Source of the DNA: Trebouxia sp. TZW2008
Lineage: Eukaryota; Chlorophyta; Trebouxiophyceae; Trebouxiales; Trebouxiaceae
Direction of reading: 5' to 3'
DNA: 64,000 nt
Assembly: GCA_002118135.1 (NCBI GenBank)
Contig: BDIU01000244.1
Span: 62,001 to 126,000 of the forward strand
Shown: positions 23,971-37,400 of the stretch, one piece after another
How the letters are laid out: every line of letters starts with the position of its first letter
How positions within the stretch are numbered: position 1 is the stretch's first letter
The notes under the pieces: model-generated
The model's database searches: none
Told to the model about the DNA's origin: nothing
Seen by the model: only the letters and a program-made list of their open reading frames with translations
Program-made: the position numbers and the translations under genes

Positions 23971-26900
23971 ATGGCCGACAATGGTCAGCAAAATGGTGTG
24001 TCTTTGACCGGGACCACCATGGACCAGGAGCTGTATGGTGGAGTCGACAGATACGCCGGCTTCGATAGGTCTATTGGTCTGGATGTTGAGGAAGAGCAGG
24101 ATGAAAGGGAAAGGGCTCTTGCAAGGTCAGTATTGTAGACACTGTCCCCCTTGGCTAACTTCCTGGCTTCGCGAGACTGACTCATTGTGCACATGCAGCA
24201 AAATGAATACTTTTGAGGCGCCAAAGAAGTTTTTTGCAGAGCTACCAGAAGACCACAGTGGACAGGCAAGACATGCCTTTACTTGAATACACAGCTCAAA
24301 TGCTATGCATGTATATGCCTGCTATAGCTGTGGTCTGCTCTTGCAGGATGGCAGCTTTGGCAAGCCGCAGCGCATTGTGGACCGAGAGGATCAGTACAGA
24401 CAGCGCAGGCTGAACAGAATTATCTCTCCTGTCAGGAATGATGCATACGCCATGGGAGACAAAACCCCTGCAGCTGATGTCATGACATATGCCGATATCA
24501 TGCGGGCTCAGCAGCTTCAGCGAGATACAGACAATACTCTTAGGAACATTGCAGACAAGCAGAAAGCACAAGCAGAGATGATGGAAGATGTATCAGCTCG
24601 GCCCACAAAGGCATCTGGGCTAGCACCTGTCATCCCCATGCAGCAACCTGCAAAACCTGCAGAGAAGAGCCGCAAGCGTAATCGCTGGGACCAGCCTGAA
24701 GATGATGGAGCGTGAGCACTCTTGCCACCTGCATAGCGCAACAAGCATGACTGCACTGTCTCTGCTGCTTGTACACATGGCTGCAAATCGTCAATCTTCG
24801 GCAGGCTGCAAGGCCATGGTGCAGCTTACAGCAATGGGTCTGCAGCTGAACTGACCCAGGTAATACCCATAGCATGTTGGCTTGATCAAACACAGATGCC
24901 ACAGATGGCAGCTTGTACCCCTGAGCATGCCACTTATCTGCTGCTTGGACACTGCCCTTCGCAGCTCGCATGGATGCGTGCCATCAAGCTCTGTGTTCTG
25001 TTGGCATGCAAGAGCTCTCTTGCCTGTAATTTGCCTTTGGTCAGTACATTATAGAGCGCCTCATGTTTGCAGGAAGAAGAGTCGGGCGGCAGACTGGGAC
25101 ACAGTAGAGGCCACCCCAGGCATCAACAGCTGGGAAGCCACCCCAGGCGCGACCCCTGCTGCCCACTGGGATGCCACACCTGGAGCCACCCCGGGGGCAG
25201 GCAGCCGCTGGGACGCCACACCCACCCCTGGCAGGGTTGCGGATGGCCCAACACCTCGCAGGAATCGATGGGATGAGACACCCACACCTGGCAGGGTACG
25301 TGTTTCTGATTGCTGGAACCCTCAATGCTATGGGCGGCAATGTTTGTAATGTTCACCCTGCTGCAGACTTCTGGTGCCCACTTGTTGATGTGAGTCCTGC
25401 CAGCATCTGTTGCATGTCACAGCATCAGCCAAGTTCAGGTGCAGCTTCTCATTGCTTGGGTGCATGTGACTGCTAGATGCGTGCATGTACCCATGACACT
25501 AGCTGCATTGCATTGCTAAGTACTTGTGCACAATAATTCCAGAAATTTGCATGGCTTCTGCTCTGTTGCTTCACACCTGGCCATACACTTGCTGCACCTT
25601 TATACTTTGCTGTTGAAGCATTGTCCACAGCTATGTTTGCACAAATCTGTGCATGACAGATGCAAGACTGACACTGATATGTTTGAGTAGGTTGATGGTT
25701 CAGCAACACCAGGCTGGGCTGGTGGCGAAACACCAGGCATTGGGGCGACCCCCAAGAAGCAGCGCTCCAGGTGGGATGAGACCCCAATGGGAGTAGCCCC
25801 CTCAGCCACCCCCATGATGGGAGCCACCCCAGCTATGACCCCTGGGGCTACCCCTATGATGACCCCCGGCATGGCAGCTGGCATGGAGACACCATCACCC
25901 AGCACCATGCAGCCTGGGGTGTGTTGCACAGTCCCTTGTTCACCTGACTATGCATGTTGTTATTGCTGGGCAGGCTTACCCAGCAGCACGGCTCTCTATG
26001 TATTTAATACCACAGCATTCTGTGCCGTTTATAGCGTGACACAATGCTGCTGTGCCCTGCCTGTCTAGCGAAAGCAGCTGTCTCGTTAGTGTCAAGTGTC
26101 ATGGGCCATGGGCCATGGGCCAGCCTGCAAGCGTGGCTGACAGCCTGTGCTTTGTGTACAAATGCAATGCATGGCAGCAAACATCAGTGTATACTCATGC
26201 ATCGTGTCTTGCATTGTCTATTGTGAGCGCATTTTGTGCCAATCTTGCACTGTAGCAGAGTTTGACAGCTGCTTGCCTTGATGATGCAGATGCAGTTGAG
26301 TGCTGAGCAGTGGCAGACACAGAGGTGGGAGCGGGAGGTTGAGATGCGCAACAGGGCGCTGTCTGATGAGGAGCTAGATTCCATGATGCCAACAGAGGGC
26401 TACAAAGTGCTTGAGCCCCCTCCTGGCTACGCCCCTATCAGGACCCCTGCCCGCAAGCTCATGGCCACCCCCACCCCTATGGGGGGTACCCCAATGTACC
26501 AGATCCCTGAGGAGGACCATCAGCAGAAGTTTGATGTCCCCATCGAGGTGGAGGGCCTGCCTGAGATGAAGCCTGAAGACCAGCAATACTTTGGCAAGCT
26601 GTTGAAGGTATGTTCCAGTGCCCATCATGGCAACTATGGCAAATTATTTGGAGACACTCGAATGCTCCAGTATCTAGCTGGGCCTGCTGAGCCTGTCTGA
26701 CACGTGTTTTGCATGAATGAAATATGGCTGACGGCTGGTTCAATGGTCTATACATGTGTTTGGCATCAGGCTTGTACAGCAGCTCAGTTGCTTTCTAAAC
26801 TGATCAGATTGGGCTGTCAAGGGCATTGGCTCTTACCTGTTGAAGCTATGTATGTGTCAATGGGCTCAGCAATGTGCATGCTTATGATTGCTGTGCCCAC

Positions 26901-29900
26901 TGTTTGGTATCTAGCTTCAAAAGGATTCAGGTTCATGTCCTTGAGGCATCAGCTTGACCTGGCATGTGTTCAGCTTGGGCAACCCTACTCTGGTGCAACA
27001 AGGCCACAACATACATGTCCACAGTGCAGATGTGAATTGTTTTGTTGTCAAGTCACTTGGATTGCTGTCATCACAGCCATGGCAGAGTGAACAGCATTGA
27101 TGTTGCAGTATCGCTACTGCTGTCAAGTCACTAGGGTCATCATTGTAGCATGATGTCATTGTGAAAAGACTGCAATGCAATGCTGTTCGTGCACAGGATG
27201 TACGTCGAGTCACCGGTGTTGTTTGTGATGTTGAAAGATTGTCCTGCAAGAAGTACAAAGCAGTGACTTTCCTAGACAAAGGATGTGGATGGTCATCTGC
27301 CAGCTTGTGCTGCTTTGGATTAGTCATCCCGTCATGCAAGAAGTACAATGCAGTGGTTTCCTTGCATAGAATGTCACTGATCATTGTCAATTTCTAGTGC
27401 ACTGCCTGTTATACATGATGCAGGTGTGCAAGGAAAATAATATAGTGAAGTTCTTGTACAGGATGTGGAAGACCATTTGTCAAGTTGCTTATGTCGCTCT
27501 TGATACCTGCAGCTGTCGTGCAAGAAATACAAGGCAGCAATTCTCCCGCGCATGGTTGATGCCGTCATGGAGGAAATTCAGCGCAGTGTTTTGTCTGTAC
27601 AGGATGTGGATGATCAGGAGCTGAGCGCAGAGGAAGCCAAAGAGCGCAAGATCATGAAGCTGCTGCTGAAGGTCAAGAACGGCACGCCCCCTCAGCGCAA
27701 GTCAGCCCTGCGTCAACTCACAGACAAGGCTCGAGACTTTGGCGCTGGTCCCCTGTTCAATCAGATCTTACCTTTGCTCATGGCCCCTACCCTAGAAGAC
27801 CAAGAGCGCCACTTGCTGGTCAAGGTCATAGACAGGATCCTGTACAAGCTGGACGAGCTTGTTCGTCCCTTCGTGCACAAGATTCTGGTGGTCATTGAGC
27901 CCCTGCTGATTGATGAGGACTACTACGCTCGTGTTGAGGGGCGAGAGATCATTGCTAACCTGAGCAAAGCTGCGGGCCTGGCCACCATGATCGCCTCCAT
28001 GCGGCCTGACATTGACAACATCGATGAGTACGTGCGAAACACCACAGCCAGGGCGTTTAGCGTGGTGGCATCAGCCCTGGGCATTCCCGCCCTGCTGCCC
28101 TTCCTCAAGGCTGTGTGCATGTCCAAGAAGTCGTGGCAAGCTAGGCACACAGGCATCAAGATTGTCCAGCAGATCGCCATTCTGCTGGGCTGTGCTGTCT
28201 TGCCCCACTTGAAGGTAATAGCCTGACCGTCCACTCCACTGCCTTCTGCATAGACGCTGCACATGCATTCATAGTTGTTCAGCAGACTGCAGTCTTGCTT
28301 GGCTGTGCAGTGCTGCTCCACTTGAACGTAAGAGCCTCATTTTTCGCCCCGCTGCATTCTGCATAAGGCGCTGCATCTGCATTCCTGTCTTTGCGGCAGA
28401 TTTCTATCCTGCTGGGCTGTGCTGTCTTGCCCCACCGTAACGTGACAGCCTGCTTCTTTTCTTTATTGCATTCTGCATTAGGGTTGAAGGTACAGCAATC
28501 TTCTTTCCTGCTGGGCTGAGCTGTGCTAACGAGCATCGAGCACACGGCACCCGCGTAAATGTGAATTACACAGCTGTTTCCCATACTGCCGGGCTGTGTT
28601 GTGCTGCTGCATGTGAAGGTGACTGATTTGCTTTTGTGGCATTGCACTCTGCATCGGCTGCCATATGTGGCATCACAGAGAGGCACTGCACAGCAGCATA
28701 TTGCCCTGTTACAGCTGTTTTGGTGTCAGCTTGCAGCATTCAGTCTCCAAGCAACTGATCATAGTGATTTGCAAGGGCTGCAATCCCATACACTGCTTGC
28801 TAGAAACTTGCAAGCAGTTCGTCCCCTACTCATGGGCTCATGCTGCTATGCAGTCTCTGGTGGACATCATCAAGCATGGTTTGACAGACGAGAACCAGAA
28901 GGTGAAGACCATCACCTCGCTGTCCATTGCAGCGCTGGCTGAGGCTGCCGCCCCATATGGCATTGAGTCCTTTGATGATGTGCTGGAGCCCTTGTGGAAG
29001 GGCATCAGGCTGCTTAGGTATGCCCTGCTGCTGCCATACAAGCAAATGCCATACCAGTGCCAAATTAGCAGCGCAGCCTGCAGCAGAGCTTACAGACTTG
29101 AGGTTGCACAATGACAGCTGTGCTTGTCGATATCTCCTGGGCAACATGCAAGACCTCCCAGGGGGTACAAACGGATGTGTCATTGTTGCTGCTGTTGCAG
29201 AAGGCGCGTTTTGTTGGTCCCTGCCTTCCTGCTATGTGTAGTCCCTCTGCCTGCCTGACATGTTCTCGTTGCCAGCTGGTGCTTAGCTACATAGAGCTCG
29301 CTAATGTTTGGATAGGCTTTGCAGCGTCTGCCTGTTTGACATAGCTGAACTAGTCCTCGTAGCTTGTGATGCACTTGCTCAAGTATACTGTACTGCTGCA
29401 GGGGCAAAGTGCTGGCTGCCTTAAAGTCTAGAGGCTTCATCACTACCCATGCTCTTGTTTGATATGCAAAGGCCTCATCGTATTGGATCTGACACAGGAT
29501 CTGACACATGACACAGCTGCACTTGTGCTAGGGTAAAGTGCCAGCTGCCTTCCTGAAGTTTGTTGGCTTTATCATTCCCCTCATGGACGCCATGTATCCC
29601 AATCACTTTTTTATGTCTATTGGCTTCATCAGTTTGGATCTGACACAGCTACACTTCTGCAAGGGTAAAGTGCTGGCTGCCTTCCTGAAGTCTATTGGTC
29701 TCATCAAACCTGCCATCTCTCATGGATGCCATGTATGCCATCTGTTTGCTTTCAATGCCTGTGCTTGACACAGCTACTGCTCTGCTGCAGGGGTAAGGTG
29801 CTGGCTGCCTTCCTGAAGTCCATCGGCTTCTTCATTCCCCTAATGGATGCCATGTATGCCAACTATCAGAATGCAATGCCTACACCTGACACAGTGACTG

Positions 29901-32900
29901 CTCTGCCTGTGCTTGACACACTTGCTGCTCTGCTGCAGGGGTAAAGTGCTGGCTGCCTTCCTGAAGTCCATTGGCTTCATCATTCCCCTCATGGACGCCA
30001 TGTACGCCAACTACTACACCCGGGAGGTCATGGTCATCCTGGTGCGTGAGTTCCAGACGCCAGATGAGGAGATGAAGAAGATTGTCCTGAAGGTGGTGAA
30101 GCAGTGTGTGGGCACCGATGGCGTTGAGCCGGACTACATCCGCCACGAAATTCTGCCAGAGTTTTTCCGAAACTTCTGGGTGCGCAGAATGGCTCTGGAC
30201 CGCAGGAACTACAGACAGCTGGTTGAGACCACTGTGGAACTGGCAAACAAGGTGAGGCATGTCAATATTCAGCATCATCATGTTGCTGCTTATGCTTCCA
30301 CACCCTAGTCACATGGTTGACCAGCTTATGGGTTATTTGTTCATGGCTTGCGCTGTGTTGCTGGACACATCGCTGCATGTTTCTGCTGTCTGTTAGCTTC
30401 AAATCAACAGCATTTGATCATGGCATCTCATGTGACGTTACAGCATACTTGCCCTCTATAGACTTAACAAGGTCATCTTGACATGCTGCAACATTAATCT
30501 TGACAATGTCAGTTCGACTTGCAGGTGGGTTGCGTTGAGGTTGTAATTTGCATTGCAGAGGATCTCAATGATGACAGAAAGCCCTGCCATGTCGTGTTGC
30601 ATTTGTTCATGTTGCTTTGCCTTGCAGGTGGGTTGCGCTGAAACTGTAGGCCGTATTGTGGAAGACCTCAAGGATGAGAGTGAGCTCTACCACAGAACGT
30701 AATGTTGCATCTGTTGATGTTCTTCTGCTGTCCAGGTGGGGTGCGCTGAGATTGTAGGCCGCATTGTGGAGGACCTCAAGGATGAGAGCGAGCCCTACCG
30801 CAGAATGGTCATGGAAACCATTGACAAGGTTGTGGGCGAACTGGGCTCCTCAGACTTGGACGCCCGCCTTGAGGAACTGCTCATTGACGGCATCCTGTAT
30901 GCCTTCCAAGAGCAGGCCTCTGATGACGCCAATGTCATGCTCAACGGCTTTGGCACTGTTGTGAACTCCCTGAAGATGCGGGCCAAGCCCTATCTGCCTC
31001 AGATCTGTGGAACCATCAAGTGGCGGCTGAACAATAAGGGCGCCAAGATCAGGCAGCAGGCTGCTGACTTGATTGCCCGCATTGCAGTGGTCATGAAGGT
31101 AAGGGAAACGTCAGAGGCGGTTGATTGCTTCAGTACGTACTTAGCTCAGCCTGCTGAGCCTGTCTAGCAGTTGTGTTGCATGAATGAATGTGAGCTGAAT
31201 GTCAGCAGTTACTGGCGCCATGCTGCAGCTGCCCTGTCATGAAGCCACATCAGCATTGGCTGTTTCACAGACAAACATAGCATGCATTGCAATGGTCATG
31301 AATGTAAACAAGCTGAGTTGCGAAGACCGTGCCTTCATGCTGCTGCTGTGTAATGAAGCCACATGAGCACTGGCTGTTACACCAGACAAGCTCAGCCTGC
31401 ATTGCATTGGTCATGAAGGCGTGTACAAGCCGAGGGTCAGCAGTGACTGATGTCATGTCGTGGCTGCTCTGTGATTCAGCCACATGAGCATTGACCGTTG
31501 CATAAACACCAATAGCCTGCATTGTTGTGGTCATGAAGGTACATAAGCTTTGACAGCCATTGGTTCCACACTGCAGCTGCTCTGTGATGAAGCTTCATCA
31601 GGATCAGCTGTTAGACCGTCATGTTTGGACAGCCCTGTGATTTTCAACTGCACAGGAGTGCATATCTGCACCTGAGCTGCAAACTTAGCTGCAGAGTTCA
31701 TGGCTGCAGCTGCTTTAGCAGCTCAAATGTCGAAATGTAGCTCTGGCAATACAGCAGTCCTTCATGCATGCCTGCATGACAAGCTGATTGACTGTAGACA
31801 TGCATCATTTTGCAAAATTCAGTGTTTTTGCCTAATGCAGACTGCCTCTATTTGCCAATTCTGCCTGTTGCTCTTCCTGCATTTCTGACTGTCAGGAGCA
31901 ATGCTGCAGGCATGTGACGAGGAGAAGTTGTTGGGTCACTTGGGGCGTGGTACTGTATGAGTACATTGGAGAGGAGTACCCTGAAGTGCTTAGGTCCACT
32001 CTGGGGTCATTCAAGGCCGTTACGAATGTCATTGGTATGATCAAAATGACGACCTTGTTGGTGTTCTGACGTCATAAGCAATACTGCAGGCTTGCGATGA
32101 AGAGAAGTTGTTGGGTCACTTGGGCGTGGTTCTGTATGAGTACCTTGGAGAGGAGTATCCTGAAGTGCTTGGCTCCATTCTGGGAGCATTGAAGGCCATT
32201 GTGAATGTCATTGGAATGACCAAGATGACGCCACCCATCAAAGACCTGCTGCCTCGCCTCACACCAATCCTCAAGAACAGGCATGAAAAGGTAAGTGTCC
32301 TGCAACGCAGCTGCCAAGCAGACTCTACGGCCCTCTGAAGCGCTTTGTGATCACTCAATGCACCTACTGGCTGTCTAGTCTGATAAAATATGCTTGATGC
32401 CCTGCAATGCTTTTGTAGCTGCAATTCTTGTTTTGCACAGCCTGGGCAAGCTGGGAGCAGTCTGACAGTGTTCAATGCTGTGTTCCTGAACGCACCTGTC
32501 ATGCTTATAGCAAAAATGCTATGCACGGTCATCATCAAGCGTGGACTGTTACATGCCTGCCAGCTGGTGCAATGGTGTGAGCTGCTAAGAAGACGCCAAG
32601 AGGCGACACTCAAAGCTATTCTCGACTTTTTAGGGTGATTACTTACAGGTAAAACCCAAGCGTGAATTCTCTCTGAGTACTTGCACTTGCTGTCAATGTG
32701 GCGCAGCTGAGCAAGACCTTTAACGTCAGGAACTGCTGGCAATTTGTTTCAGCCAGAGGCTAAAGTTTGTTGTCTGTCATTCCAGGTGCAAGAGAACTGC
32801 ATTGATCTTGTGGGTCGTATTGCTGACCGTGGCGCAGAGTACGTGCCAGCCAGAGAGTGGATGCGAATCTGTTTTGAGCTGCTGGAGATGCTGAAGGCGC

Positions 32901-33905
32901 ACAAGAAGGGTATCAGACGTGCCACCGTCAACACCTTCGGCTACATTGCCAAGGCGATTGGCCCTCAGGATGTGCTGGTCACCCTGCTGAATAATCTCAA
33001 GGTGCAGGAGAGGCAGAACAGAGTGTGCACCACTGTTGCCATTGCCATTGTGGCAGAGACCTGCTCGCCCTTCACAGTGCTCCCAGCCCTGATGAATGAG
33101 TACAAGGTGAGCCCATGGTACTTCCATGGTGAAGAGTTGCTGACCATACAGGATTCATCTTTGGTTTGTGCTACGCTGTGCTGATTTTGAAAGCTGATGC
33201 TTTCGCATGCCGGCAGCTGTACTCGTCGCTTGAATCAATGCAACTTCTGCATCAGAAGGGCGTCATCAGAAATGCAAATACCTTGTTGTCATGTCTGCTG
33301 ATTGATCATCTTTACAGTACAACTGATGATTGTCATGCACAAAAAGTGAAAGCGCTTTCACATGCCGGCTTAGTTGCTTACAACAATGTATGCATGTACA
33401 GGTGCCAGAGTTGAATGTGCAGAATGGCGTCCTCAAGGCGCTGTCCTTTCTGTTTGAGTACATTGGCGAGATGGGCAAGGACTACATCTATGCGGTTTCT
33501 CCTCTTCTGGAGGATGCGTTGATGGACCGAGACTTGGTACATCGTCAGACAGCTGCTTCAGTGGTGCAACACATGTCCTTGGGCGTTGCTGGGCTAGGCT
33601 GTGAAGATGCCTTGACGCATCTGCTGAATTATGTCTGGCCAAACATCTTTGAGACATCGCCGCATGTTGTCCAAGCCGTGCAAGGTGCAGTTGACGGGTG
33701 CAGGCTGGCTTTAGGTCCAGCTGTTGTGTTGCACTACACCCTACAGGGGTTGTTCCACCCAGCCAGGAAAGTTCGAGAAGTGTACTGGAAGATTTACAAT
33801 AATCTGTACATTGGGGCGCAAGATGCTCTGGTGGCGTTTTACCCTCGTCTAGAAGATGACGGTCACAACACATATCACCGGCATGATCTGGACATTTTTG
33901 TTTGA
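23971..33905 (+). CDS. SF3B1: Splicing factor 3B subunit 1 (SF3B1 / SF3b155)
   Basis: Core U2 snRNP protein that clamps the branch-site helix through a C-terminal HEAT superhelix. Exons: 23971-24125, 24199-24265, 24347-24711, 25073-25295, 25691-25918, 26290-26607, 27603-28214, 28854-29017, 29939-30251, 30736-31098, 32090-32290, 32786-33106, 33402-33905 (TGA). All are in phase and give about 1277 residues (human 1304). The N-terminal half has RWDETP/TPG phospho-repeats and [15 protein letters not shown]. The HEAT part is nearly invariant: [55 protein letters not shown] (the hot-spot lysine of human K700 is kept), [10 protein letters not shown]. The end is [10 protein letters not shown], more divergent than the human YIRYELDYIL. 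Intron 2 uses a GC donor. Five introns contain ladders of exon fragments. Confidence 0.98.
26099..26122 (+). repeat. Three to four CATGGGC units
   Basis: Short direct repeat, 7-bp unit, in the SF3B1 intron before exon 26290. Confidence 0.8.
27150..27602 (+). repeat. Copies of the SF3B1 acceptor region before exon 27603
   Basis: The intron end (GCAAGAARTACAA...CAGGATGTGGATGATC) is repeated at about 27190-27300, 27335-27380 and 27425-27475 before the true acceptor at 27602. The copies carry changes in the exon part (GATGTACGTCG, GGATGTGGATGG, GGATGTGGAAGA). Confidence 0.65.
28250..28625 (+). repeat. Four copies of the SF3B1 exon end ([12 protein letters not shown]) with donors
   Basis: Fragments similar to the 3' end of exon 27603-28214 lie at about 28270-28330, 28390-28445, 28490-28535 and 28575-28618. 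The first, second and fourth keep a GT donor (GTAAGA, GTGACA, GTGACT). The third has a TGA inside LLG*AVL. Confidence 0.8.
29395..29938 (+). repeat. Four copies of the start of the SF3B1 exon at 29939
   Basis: [18 protein letters not shown] fragments begin near 29401, 29531, 29664 and 29791; the real exon starts at 29939. Copy 1 is degraded (in-frame TAA/TAG). Copies 2 and 3 lose reading frame or the YANYY part. Copy 4 is intact for about 90 bp ([20 protein letters not shown]) and has a CAG acceptor. Confidence 0.9.
30525..30735 (+). repeat. Two copies of the start of the SF3B1 exon at 30736
   Basis: Copies at about 30526-30585 ([17 protein letters not shown]) and 30629-30705 ([19 protein letters not shown] then a stop), each after a CAG acceptor. 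The exon reads [19 protein letters not shown]. Confidence 0.9.
31270..31550 (+). repeat. Three copies of the SF3B1 exon end IARIAVVMK
   Basis: Fragments resembling GCCTGCATTGCARTGGTCATGAAGGT occur near 31280-31310, 31395-31425 and 31510-31545, spacing about 115 bp. The true donor is at 31099. Confidence 0.7.
31905..32060 (+). repeat. Decoy copy of SF3B1 exon 32090-32290
   Basis: About 150 bp nearly identical to the exon start ([11 protein letters not shown]), with one inserted G (CACTTGGGGCGTGG versus CACTTGGGCGTGG) that breaks the frame. The rest still resembles [12 protein letters not shown]. Confidence 0.9.
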
Positions 33906-34402
33906 TAGTGAAGTTGCTTTCCTGCCCTCATGCTGCTTCTGCCAAGTTGCCTTGATTCAAAGTTTGCTTTGCAGGGTTGGCCATTGTTATATGCCATTTG
34001 ATGCTCTGCTGTTACGTTTACTGTCCTGTTTTGACATTCAATTTGCCCAGCCCAAGGAATCGTCTGCGCAGCTGCTTGGTAGCATTGCAAATGATAGGCG
34101 TTTTGCTGTTGCTTGCAGCCAAATTGCTGCAGACCTGTAATGATTTCAGTTATGACTTCATCAGCCTGGAAGCACCAAGCTGCACTCTGGGGTCTTCTTG
34201 CTGATTAGTAATGCTTGATGTGAAACGAAGACCGCGATGCGGTGCGGGCTCTGCAGATCACCGCAACTTGCGCATGGCTAGGTTCACAGCAATGCGCATA
34301 ACGCACTGTTCAATTGTACCAACCCAACCTCTTGTATTCAGCTTGATTGCCGGGTTGCTGTAAGCGTGTCGGCAAAGGGCGTATCAACAGCATTGTTGTC
34401 GT
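33906..34402. other. Spacer between SF3B1 and the KEA gene
   Basis: Holds the SF3B1 3' end and KEA promoter. The stretch near 34010-34140 is open in one frame but matches nothing I recognise. Confidence 0.5.
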
Positions 34403-37400
34403 ATGGGAAGATCCACAACACGGTGCAGGGTATTGTGGCATCTGGGTTTCGTGTACTTGATATTACTGTCGGGCCCTGTCGCAGCTGCGTCAGACAGCAA
34501 AAAGACTGTGAAAGCAGACGCCGCGGGTCGCAGTAGCGACAAAGCGTTACCACAGGAGGTCGCAGGACCTATCGTCAAAGCTGTTGTCGACCGCCTGAAG
34601 GATGCAAACGCCACTGACACAGCAGATAAGAAAAAGACAATTGCACAGTTGATAGATGAAGCGCTGGAGCAAGAGTTTCCGGCCGAGAAGGTGGAGGCCA
34701 TCGGCAAAAACTACAACGAGACTGCCAAGAACTCTGACGTGTGTTCATTTAGTATGCCGTCATCCTGTAGCTGACAGCACAGAAATGGCTGCGCAAACAA
34801 AATTTGTCGAGGGACCCACAGCAAACACATATGCCTCTGCAGGCCACTGTGGAAACTGTTATAAAGGTCAGTCAAAAGCAGGCACAAGACGATGATGAGG
34901 ATGATGCAGACACAGACAGCGCTGCTACAAACAGTACTGGGACAGCGTCTCCAGGCGTACAGCAAGCTAAAGCTGCTGACAAAAAGTCATCAGAACAATC
35001 AAGTGCAAAAACTCCAGCCCCTGCCGGCAGCAAACAGAAAGCCAAGGGCAAAAAGAGTGACAGCCACGCAGAAAAGGAGGTTGACAGGATCATAGACTCA
35101 CAGGACAATGAATATGTCCTGTCAAAGCCAAAGTGAGTCTGAGTTGCACAGCCTATGACATTTGTCCCTGCCCAACGATTCAGGAGCAAAGTCACATTGC
35201 TCGTTGACATCTTGTGCCATGATTGCTGCCACAGACCAAAGTCTCCCAGCTGCTGAAATTAAAGTCGTGCTTGAACCAATTGCAGGTTGTCAGTCTGAGA
35301 AAAAAGTCATGTTTGCTGCAGAAGCGGTGCATTAGGTCTAACCTTGGATCCACAGCTGATCAGGGACTTGACAGTGCTGATCACGTCATCAACTGTAAGG
35401 GGCTGCATGTGACCTGCTGCTTCTGTTGTTGCATGTTCAATCAGAATCTTGACAGTGCTGATCACGTCATCGACAGTAAGTGATCGCACCTGCTGCTTGT
35501 GCTGTTCCACCTTTCCTCACCCATAGCCTCCATGCCTAATTTCACCTACGCAAGTCATAGACTGCTCATTTGCTCTGCTAGCCCATGTTTGTGTGTCAGG
35601 CCTTTGTCGGTGCCATTGACATATGCTGAAGTATGCAGTTGGTCTAGTGTAGAGTTGGCTTAGCATGCAGTCAGATCTGCAAGCATGATAGCATATGCAG
35701 GCTGCATTTGCAACAGTTTGCAGTCAAAACGCAAGCGTGAAAGTGTATGCATACTGCCTTGCGAGTATTTGTGCAGTCAGATCTGCAAGCATGATCATGC
35801 ATGCAGGTTGCGGGCATGGCACTCGAGGCGTTGAAGCAGCCTGTCATCAATGGCTACTTTATTGCTGGCTCTCTTGTGGGCCCAGGAGGGGCAGGTCTTA
35901 TCAAGGTGACATCTGCAACTGCTCTTGCAGCAAGACCCAGCTTTCCTGGGCTGCTTTTCCATTAAACAACTTTTAGTACAATGCCTCATGGCGTAGATGT
36001 ATCTTTTCTTTTGTTTTGTGCTTTGACTAGGCTAAGATTTTGTCAGTTGCATGCCTGCGTGTTCTGTTTGCTTTCATGGTTGCAGTATCTTGCAGGAGTT
36101 TGCACTGGCTACTCAACCTGTTTGCTGCTGTTTTGACGCTGAGCAACAGCAGACATCTGTCCCTTGGTACACCTGTTCATGTATTGAAGTCTGCAGAAGA
36201 CGCAGTCTGAAAACAGCAGGGAATGCTGTTGTTTCGTGTGTGGCAGTCAACGGCTGAAGGTTGCCACAATGCATGCAGGAGCTTGTGCAGGTTGAGTCAT
36301 TGGCACAGGTCGGTGTGCAGCTTCTGCTGTTCACACTTGGCCTGGAATTTTCCCTACAGAAGCTACGAGCAGTGCGCAGCGTAGCCCTCATAGGTACAAG
36401 CTTGCCTGCTCGTGACTGTGTCTTTGACTGTGATTGTGACATGTTGGAGGCCTGCAACACCGCCTGACATGTAACAAGTGTGCATCTATCTGCACTAGAA
36501 GCAGCAGCTCGAGTCAGCTTGTAGTTTTCAAGGTTTTGTAGAACACAGCAAAGGCTCATACAGCACGTTCAGCGGGCAGAGCATTGCAATCAGCCCTTGC
36601 AACAGTTGCAGCTCAGACCATGGTGTCCTGATGAAGTTCTTGTAATAACAATTAGTAATCTAGTGTGCAATATAACAGCAGGTGCTTGTGGCCATAGTAT
36701 GTCCAGCTGGCATTTGACGTGATGTGTGTTTGTGCTCTGCAGGCGGCATGCTAGAGATATTCTTGTTTATTCTGATAACAGGTCTTTTAGCCAATTTCAT
36801 TGGAGCATCAGTCCATGAAGGCATTTTTGTGGGTGCTTTGGTGAGTCAGTGGTATCTGCTCGTGACAATTGCTGTTCAAGTGCATGTGCTACAAGATGAA
36901 GGCATGTTTTGACATGATTGCAAGTTGCATTGGGACAGAGTTTTGATTGACACCCCACACAGCACTTACATGTCAAGTAACTTCAAAACATGCCATCAAT
37001 GCTGCTGACACGAAACACCTTGCTCACTGTCCGCTTACAAGATCTGAGCACCAACTGATCACATCATGGTTTGCTTGCAGGTCTCAATGTCATCAACGTC
37101 TATAGTAGTCAAGTGTCTAGAGGACAGTCGGTCTAGCAACATGGCGCACGGTCAAATCACCATTGGAACGCTCATACTTCAAGACTGCCTTGTGGGGCTG
37201 CTGTTTGCCTTTATGCCTGTCTTGGCACACAATGCCAAGAGCAAGGGCGGGGTGGACAACATGGTGGTGCTGCGCTTGTTGCTGAAGTGAGTCCTTATCC
37301 AGCCTGCACACTTGATCGACGCAATTCAGTCATGCTCATACTGCAAGACTGCCTTGTGGGGCTGCTGTTTGCTTTCATGCCTGTCTTAGCATACAATGCC

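Noticed and set aside
35695..35976. Separate small gene upstream of the KEA core
   Set aside because: The region contains a KEA exon in another frame ([13 protein letters not shown]); the longer open frame is a shadow.
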